64,000 bases of DNA from the NCBI GenBank assembly GCA_027596035.1, contig JADGJA010000024.1, positions 1 through 64,000 of the forward strand. The letters run 5' to 3'. Positions 57,421 to 64,000 of this stretch are shown here, one piece after another. This stretch comes from Thoreauomyces humboldtii. Lineage: Eukaryota > Chytridiomycota > Chytridiomycetes > Spizellomycetales > Powellomycetaceae. Position numbers and translations under genes: made by a program. The notes beneath the pieces were generated by a model, which did no database searches, had not been told where the DNA came from, and saw nothing but the letters and a program-made list of their open reading frames with translations. Positions within the stretch are counted from its first letter, which is position 1. Every line of letters starts with the position of its first letter.

Positions 57421-59021
57421 TTTCGTATGTCGTAACGCATTTCCAATATCTCGTCTCGCGGTCATTGATCTTCCGCAAACTGCGCTGTACGGTTGAGGTA
57501 TCCAATTTGATGTCAGTTCGTATCCATCTGTAACGCTCGGGTGCGCTGAACGCATAGCCGCGCCTAAGTTAATCTCATGCTGGCAGCGGTTGGAAGCACT
57601 ATCTGGAAAGTGTACCGACGACGAGGTGCAGGAGGTGAGGTCGAGAGGCTGCCAGAGAGAACGATGGTATTTCGTGTTAGTACGCCTGTGCTAAGCCGAT
57701 AACCCCTACCTGGATTTGCTCGCGGACGGAAGTTCGCTCGACGAGTGACCTGATTGTCCTAGAGGCGAACGTGCTCCTCGTCGTCGGTACTGGGTTTTCC
57801 AATATGCTCAAGAGAGGAGCTCACCTTAAGAAGCATCGACGTGGATCAGCGATCGATGGTCTGTTGAGACAGCATCCAATCAGACAGCTCACCTCGAGCT
57901 CATCGACAGGATGCGCTTTCGATGATCTGTCGAGGCAACGACGACAAGACAAGTTAGCACGGTGGCACTGGGTTTCGAGGATGCTGTGTGAGTCCCGAGG
58001 GAAGCTCACCTCGAGCTCGTCGACAAGCTACGATAGGGAAGCGCTTTCGATGATCTGTTGAGGCAGCGACGACGAGACAAGTCAGCACGATGGAACTGGA
58101 TCCCGAGGGAAGCTCACCTCAAGCTCGTCGACAAGCTACAACAGGGAAGCGCTTTCGATGATCTGTTGAGGCAGCGACGACAAGATAAGTCAGCACGGTG
58201 AAAACCGGATCTTGCGGATGCTGAGTGAGTTCCAAAGGAAGCTCACCTCAAGATTGTCGACAGGCTACGATAGGGAAGCGCTTTCGATGATTTGTTGAAG
58301 CAACGACGACGAGACAAGTCAGCACGATGGCACTGGATCTTGAGGATGCTGAGTGAGTCCCAAGGGAAGCTCAGCTCAAGGTTGTCGACAGGCTACGAAG
58401 GGAAGCACTTTCGATGATCTGCCGAGGCAACGACGACGGTACTCGTCAGCATGGGAGGGCAATCGGTCTTGTGGGTGCAGAGTGAGGGGAGCTTACCTGA
58501 AAGCGTCGACAACGAATGAAGCGTAGCACCGAGTGGAGATACTCTGTCGAGACAAAGGCGGCGAAATCCGTCCGCATTTGGGGTTATGAGGATGATGAGT
58601 GAGGGGGAGTTCACCTGGAACGCGCGTCGACAACGAACAAGCGAAGCACTGGGACAGACCTCGTCAGCATGGGATGGCGACGAGTCCTTGGATCAAGGAA
58701 CGATGACGAGGACTTGTTGACGACGACTTGTGCTGTATGGAAAGCCTTGAAGGTGGTTGAAGATGCGCACCGTTGGTGAAGGCTTGATGAAATCGAGGAC
58801 GATGACTGCGGGACAGAAACAGCGATGGTGAAGGCTCGATATCATTGAAACCGCAGTGAAGGAAATTCTTGGGATGAGGCACCGGTAGCGATGACTTGCT
58901 CGATATGATCGAAGACGATGAACGAAGGGCAGCAGAGGAAGTGGTTGATGAAACGGCGGTAGTGCAGGCTATCCGATCGAGAACGACGACCGAAAAAGCG
59001 GAAGCGGGGCCTGACCAAGGG
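56845..59021 (-). CDS. Predicted multi-exon gene built from tandemly duplicated mini-exons, unknown protein
   Basis: Minus-strand exons: 59021..58883, 58805..58771, 58648..58615, 58543..58497, 58392..58247, 58162..58118, 58054..58010, 57926..57825, 57758..57710, 57648..57420, 57366..57256, 57210..56979, 56920..56845 (TAG). Joined, they give 430 open codons with every intron phase agreeing. The 5' end is not resolved and the first two exons are tentative. Introns are 45-122 bases; intron 57709..57649 has a perfect TACTAAC branch site and intron 57255..57211 is GC-AG. Three units repeat a 15-residue block (SSKALPYRSLSTSLR and variants), two of them as exact 45-base exons. The protein is Arg/Ser-rich early and more mixed later (HEINLGAAMRSAHPSV, EAEVEYKIEVDSSW). 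No known family, signal peptide or membrane helix is recognised. It could also be a noncoding RNA, but the long spliced frame argues for protein. Confidence 0.45.
57820..58670 (-). repeat. Tandem array of ~128 bp exon-plus-intron units
   Basis: Seven to eight copies in a row. The motif GCGCTTTCGATGATCTG (plus strand) recurs at 57913, 58041, 58149, 58278 and 58405, spaced 128, 108, 129 and 127 bases; more diverged copies sit near 57830, 58521 and 58640. On the minus strand each unit reads branch-like CTGAC, a pyrimidine stretch, CAACAG, a 45-base block, then GTGAGC: a full exon with both splice sites. The 108-base unit lacks 21 bases of intron. Confidence 0.8.
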
Positions 59022-60589
59022 CTACGGCGATGGTTTGCAGTCGAAGGAGAAAGGTTTGGAAGGTATGCGAGGGCTCTGTGATCTTGAGGAAGGTAGTAGG
59101 TGGCCGTTGCCAGTGCGGCGGTGATGAGCACTGGAATGCAGGGAATGCGGTTGCCGTGAAGAGGAAACGGACGCAAGGTGCGTTGGGATGAGGAAAAACA
59201 AGCCCGGGGGGACCGGGAAGGGGCCCTGCTATTTATGGCGGAAGGGAGGTTGGCAGCAGCAGCGAAAGACGGGTGGGGAGGGCGAGCGACAGGGGTCCCC
59301 AGACCCTGTGAAAGGCAGTGATCCGCAGCAAGGGCGCTTGGTTGCGGGCTGAAGAAGGGAAGCGTCACGCGGTCGGCGTGCGTGTGGTGAATGGCATTCA
59401 TGAACGGAAGACACCCGAGAGAAGAGGAGGGAGGCTATCAAAAGGAACCTATAGAGAGAGAGAACTGCTGCGCGCGCGCCATCAAGCGTGTATGCCTGCA
59501 TATAGAGTTTTTGGGCGGCAAGACCCCTTTTCGCCAGGGTGCGTCTAGGGGTGCGTGCGACCCTTGCAGAGAGAGACGCGCGACACGCGTGAAGTAGTAC
59601 GCGTTCGAAAGCTGCTTTTTCCTTCCTTCGCTTCCGCAATCCATCGGATGAGCATCGGCGCGAACCAAGGTCTCCTTTCGACAGACCTCAGTTTCCCGAG
59701 TGCACCGTTCACAAGAAACACGAGTGGAGAGGGCAACGACCTTTTCTCTTTCTAATACTCACATCTTGTACGTCTTTCAAGAGGAGCGGTGACCATCCTG
59801 AGCAGAGCTGCCTACAAAAGCTCAAAAGAACAATCCTCTATCGTAGAAGGTAGTCCACACCATCCTGAACAGAGTTGTCAGCAACCTTGATACGATGGTT
59901 CCCTGTGCCGGACGTGAAAGGTCCCACGACGTTAGGGATTCTTTATACGAGGTATGTTAAGCGCTCGGGTGGGAAAAGTCAGGAGGCGCAAAGGCTGCAA
60001 GGCTATCCGTTGCTTGCAACATGACACTACATTGCCAGACGAGGTCGGGCTGGCAGCAGAAGGAAGTGAAACGGAGGGCGGTGCCGTGCTAGGTAGCCGG
60101 AAAGTGAGTTGGGTCGAATCGCCTGGCTTCTGTATTCTGTGAAAGCCCCGAGTGGAGACGACGGTTGGGCGAAGTGCGCAAAGTCTTTTTGCATCCATGC
60201 AATGCTGAGAACTCGGACAATACAAGCAAGCATCCGAGTGGTAATGACCATGGAAGAATGTAACTGTGAGGAGGTTGAAGCCAGACGATGGGGGGTTGCC
60301 ATGTTCGAGTCCGTCCGCCGGAGACCTTGCCGCTATAAACGAGGGACTCATCAGCGGACATGTGCGGCTCCGTGGCTGTGCAAGTTCATTGTTCCTTTCC
60401 AGCGCAAATGGCCGTCCGTTCGCGTGCATTCGCCATGACGGACAAGGAGGATTTCAGACAAGAGTAGCAGCACTTCCGAGGAGGCCCCAGACGCGGCATC
60501 AGGCAATCCGTGGTTACGTCCAGAAGGAGGCAGTATAGTGGTCCGTAGGAAGGAACTCGAAGCACCATTCCGGGGCGGTTCGGAAAGAA
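59022..60589. other. Intergenic between the mini-exon gene and COG2
   Basis: About 1.6 kb. A 245-codon minus-strand frame (59401-58664) enters from here but its lower part crosses predicted splice sites. Pro/Arg/Ser-rich frames near 59.93-60.43 kb match nothing known. The right end holds the COG2 promoter. Confidence 0.4.
59228..59237 (-). promoter_or_regulatory. TATA-like element upstream of the mini-exon gene
   Basis: The minus strand reads CATAAATAGC, a good TATA-box match, about 210 bases above the first tentative exon of the predicted gene. No ATG follows on the minus strand for several hundred bases, so the leader would be long or spliced. Confidence 0.3.
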
Positions 60590-63500
60590 ATGGCTAGCAG
60601 CGCGCTACAGCCCCTCAAGATCACTCCGAACAGCCAACCATCGTCCCAGGACCTCAACTCCCCTGCCCTTCGATCTGCTGGCTTTGCCAGCATCATACCC
60701 ATCTCGTTTGATCGAGCCTTGTTCTCCGGAGAATCCTTTTCCCCCCAGGAGTTCATCGCCGACCGTCGGCACATTGCGCTTGACCGGCTCAAGAGCGAAC
60801 TTCAGCAAGGGCTGCGCGACTTGAAGACGGAACTTGTAGAGCTCATTAACCTTGACTATGCCGACTTCATCAACCTCTCCACGCGGCTGGTGGGAGTCGA
60901 TCGGATGATCGGGGATCTTGCAAGACCTTTGGAGCAAATTCAGAATGTTGTCCAGGTGGGTTTCACGAACGTGCTCGGCAAGAGTTCAACGAGCGAGTCA
61001 ACAGAACCTTGGGGCTCGCAATGGCATGGATACTCTTTTTGAAAGGAGCACCCATCGCTCATCGCGGCTTTTGTGCTTCCTCCATCAGTCAGTTCGTGAT
61101 GCCTTGGCGGATGTAGTCACACAGCTTGAGGACGATCTTGAGAAGAGAGCAGTCATCCGAGAAAAGAAGGTCAGCGAGCGAACGACATCGCCAAACATTG
61201 CCAGGATTGGGATTGAAGCTTGTTGCACAGGTGTATATCCAGCTTTTCGTTAGCATCCACGATTCGATCGAGAAGCTGGACGCACTCCTTCATGAATCGA
61301 AAGCCGAGACGAAGTTCAACGAGCAAGGGGAAGAGTCGGTTCGGGGAGGAAAGCTGATAGAACGTGTAGCCAACGAGTACTCCCAACTACGGTATCTTAT
61401 CTCGCGTGCCAATGGTACGCCTTTCGTTAAGAAAATCGAAAAAGTATGTTGCGGATCCCTTCTACGCTGGTGCAATGACTCATGTCCTACAATTAGCGAA
61501 TCAACCGGATCAAAAGCACGCTTACGTCCAGTCTGTCAAGATCTTTGACTGCAGCCTATAAGGACGTTATGGCGGATAGCTCCAGCGCAGCCACCGACGC
61601 AGCGCTGTCTCAGATTCTGCGAACCTATGTCTCTGTAGATCGTGTGGATGACGCCGAGAAGATTTTCGAGCAATCGATAACTTCTCCCTTCCTAGAACAG
61701 GTGGTCACGCGGCAGAAAGTCGAGCCCCCGGGAAACTCTGCCGCACCGAGATCCGCGGAATCTCGAGCGCATAGTCCATTACAAAATATGTACGATGCAA
61801 TCGTTCGGTTCGTGCGAACAGATTGCGCAAAGGCCTTGGAGGTATCCGGCAAAGCGTTCCATGGCACCGAAGGAGACCTCCTAGTTCATGCCATCTGGGC
61901 ACCGGTTGCTGCCACCATCATCAAGGCGTGCCCGTTCATCTTCAATCCCGGGATACCTGAAGTTTTCCATGAGGTAAGAAGCGGTTAAGGGTTTCCCAGC
62001 TAGGACCCTCCTTACATTTGTTGCCTGTTCTACAGAATTACGCAATGACCATGGACTTCATGACAAAGCTTGAGACGCAATGCCGCTCAAAGGGCGGCTT
62101 AAACACCTTCCGATCACATTCAGCAACCGTAGACTTTCTCAAACGATGGCAGCTCCCGGTGTATTTTCAAATACGATTCCGCGAGATCGCGACCGATTTC
62201 GAAGAGACGGCAGTGTCAACTTACGATTACGAGAGGTCAATGACGACCAGCGAAGGTAGGCGTCAGCGCACGTCGCTCATCTATCTTCTTCACAACCTTG
62301 CTCATCTCGTATACGCAGGGCTCATTCTCCCACCCAGCAGTGCCCTGATCATCTGCATCAATCTTTGCTGGGACGATAGCGTCTACCTGCGTGGGCTAAC
62401 ACATCGATTCTGGAAGCTGACACTTCAACTGCTGGCGCGCTACATTGCTTGGGTGCGAGATGCCCTGCATCCGGATATCATTGTTGCTGGCGGCAATGCA
62501 CTTCCGGAACCAAGCCAGGTGCGTCGGGACTTTGTGCCGAGGTCCGAAGAAACTGAACCGCAAAAACTAACGGGCGCCATCGTGCGTTATCCTAGCCTGC
62601 TGCTGTTTCTTCGCAAAATGGCCCAAGCAGTCCCGAAAGACCTTTGCCTCCATTACCAGACACGGCTGGCGACGAGCGTGTCCTTCAAAAGTTCCTTTAC
62701 TTTCATCAGGACCTCACCAGTCTTGCAGATCAGGTTACTATCATCTTCAACGCAGAGATTCGGAGCAAACTACCTTCTGCCGTGCGGGACGCCTCCATAC
62801 TGCGAGGTAAGTCGTGTGCGCGTCACACATAAGAGCACTGTGATCACAGCGCTGATGCGGTCGTGGATCTCAGATTGCATACATGATGCTCTCAGCCCGC
62901 TCCAAACTTTCCTTCCTCCATTAGCAAATCGAGTGTGCAGCGTACTCGCCAAGCGCTGCGCAGATCGTCTCAAGAACGACGGCGTAAGCAGCATCCCTTC
63001 CCAATACCGCATGACCAACAAGGAGGTACGTAACGTTGCACCGCCCGTCGATTCCGCCACTTGCGCTAATAAAACCCTCGCAACCTCCCCACCCCAGCCA
63101 CCAACGAGACCTTCCTACTTTGTCCCTACCATCTTCGCCCCTCTCAGAGCCTTCCTGGAGGCGCACTCTCCGCCATCCAAGGACGCGCCGATGTCCAAGC
63201 TCCAACGCGAATGGACCGCGGTGGTTACGGGCGAGGTGGCTCAGACGTACGCGGTCGTGGCGACCGACGTCATGGCCGAAGTGAAGAGGTTCGAGGATTT
63301 CCGACTGAAGGCCAAGCAACGGAGGCCGGTGGGCGGTGCCAACGTGGGGACCGGGGGAGCTGGAGCGATGAGCGATCACGACAAGATACGTCTCCAGATG
63401 TTCCTGGACGTGAAACAGTTCGGGGAGGACGTCGAGGCGCTCGTCGGGCGGGACAGGGCGTCCTCGCTTTGCAAGGACGTGAGGGCGTTGGTCGAACCAT

Positions 63501-63606
63501 ATCGAGAGGTGAGCCAGCCTTATCTACAACCCTGCGAACGTGAACGGATCGGGACGCGGTTTCCTGATTGTTTTCTTTCCTCCCTCAGCTCGTTGGGCGA
63601 CCATGA
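60590..63606 (+). CDS. COG2: Conserved oligomeric Golgi complex subunit 2
   Basis: Nine exons: 60590..60955, 61089..61169, 61231..61443, 61497..61973, 62036..62518, 62596..62806, 62874..63025, 63098..63508, 63589..63606; 803 residues. N-terminal COG2 signature: LVELINLDYADFINLSTRLV, then a coiled region. Later conserved pieces are IHDSIEKLDALL, ILRTYVSVDRVDDAEKIF, LPVYFQIRFREIA, HRFWKLTLQLLARY, QYRMTNKE and DHDKIRLQMFLDVKQFGEDV, in the same order as in animal COG2 (about 740 residues). COG is the tether for retrograde vesicles at the Golgi; Cog2 belongs to lobe A. The 78-base intron after EPSQ carries an ACTAAC branch site, and the last exon is only six codons. All phases agree. Confidence 0.93.
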
Positions 63607-63802
63607 TTAGAGTCGGGGCCTTACGCTTGTCTGCATCTTCTTATTTTTTTTTCGTTTTGGTGGCTACAATGTATATGTACAAACTCCTTTCCTTCTTTCC
63701 TGTGTTCCCAAAGCTTACGACTGCCGGCCGCCCAGTCAAGTTTTATCTACCAAAAATTGGAAAGCGTGTAGGGAAAGTAAATAAAGGGACCTACGCATAA
63801 AA

Positions 63803-64000
63803 TCACCGAGTGACGTCCTCTAACGGATGCAACAGATGGGTTCCCGACGGTTCCCGAGCGACTCGGTCATCGCCAGCCTCGTCCAGATGTGCGGGATCCG
63901 CCATGGGCATCCCATCCCCGTCGTCCCCGGCCGCCGACTCCCGTGGAGGTTCCGGTTGGCTGTCCGCGGAGACCCTGTCCTTCGCCCGAGCCTTCTCGGC
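63803..64000 (-). CDS. 3' end of an unknown gene (partial, runs off the window)
   Basis: The minus strand is open from the window edge to a TGA at 63803-63805, 65 codons. The sequence is charged and looks disordered (ARAKDRVSADSQPEPPRES, then AGDDGDGMPMADPAHLDEAG), ending LLHPLEDVTR. It converges on COG2, 196 bases from that gene's stop. No family can be named from this tail. Confidence 0.5.
   Translation of the reverse strand, partial: AEKARAKDRVSADSQPEPPRESAAGDDGDGMPMADPAHLDEAGDDRVAREPSGTHLLHPLEDVTR

Noticed and set aside
57861..57892. A 32-base GTGAGC...CAACAG intron inside the 102-base exon
   Set aside because: Too short for splicing, and the stretch is open in the right frame when kept, so it was treated as coding.
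57820..58670. CRISPR-like or simple satellite array
   Set aside because: Units are ~128 bases without short identical repeats and unique spacers, the host is a eukaryote, and the units carry splice signals.
58664..59401. A 245-codon open frame on the minus strand
   Set aside because: Its lower half crosses several predicted splice sites, and another frame there fits the exon phases better. The amino-acid make-up (Pro/Ser/Arg-rich) looks like off-frame translation.
59932..60429. 165-codon minus-strand frame before COG2
   Set aside because: No domain, no splice support and unusual composition; likely chance in GC-rich DNA.

Overview
The window looks like nuclear DNA of a zoosporic (flagellated) fungus, most likely a chytrid. 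Nearly every gene is split by many short GT-AG introns (mostly 50-100 bases). Several gene families are fungal in style: a Sec9-type SNARE pair, Bzz1, Ilv6, a CTP synthase and a secreted Ser/Thr/Ala-rich protein. One large gene encodes an RPGRIP1L-type ciliary transition-zone protein, which only lineages that build cilia keep. All gene models were built by hand from open frames, splice sites and agreement of intron phase. No database search was run.

Left part (0-22 kb) is ordinary housekeeping DNA: the ribosome-biogenesis RRM protein Nop15; a head-to-head pair of Sec9/SNAP-25 paralogs; mitochondrial acyl carrier protein; the 22-exon RPGRIP1L-like gene; an 11-exon amino-acid transporter with a very long cytosolic loop; proteasome subunit Rpn1; a histidine acid phosphatase; a small mitochondrial-targeted protein; and the acetolactate synthase regulatory subunit Ilv6.

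From 22 to 27.4 kb is an accessory island. It holds two fragments of a dead Ty1/copia element in opposite orientations, a single-pass membrane protein gene, a broken GT92-type glycosyltransferase, and related short repeats at both edges.

27.4-48.6 kb returns to core genes: a TBC1D7-type protein, an F-BAR protein with four SH3 domains (Bzz1/Toca type), epsilon-COP, mitochondrial bL36, a secreted repeat protein, CTP synthase and a 15-exon Ral-GAP alpha subunit. TBC1D7, RalGAP alpha, Bzz1, Sec9, epsilon-COP and COG2 all act in small-GTPase control or membrane traffic, but nothing shows that they form one system.

48.6-60.6 kb is the least ordinary part. It has an ankyrin-repeat gene with three frameshifts, an unknown low-complexity membrane protein, and two adjacent tandem arrays at 55.2-57.4 and 57.8-58.7 kb. 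On the minus strand the array units carry splice sites. Joining the predicted exons gives one open frame of about 430 codons in which every intron phase agrees. This looks like an undescribed gene built by tandem duplication of mini-exons, with one former intron turned into coding sequence. The window ends with COG2 and the 3' end of an unknown acidic protein gene.
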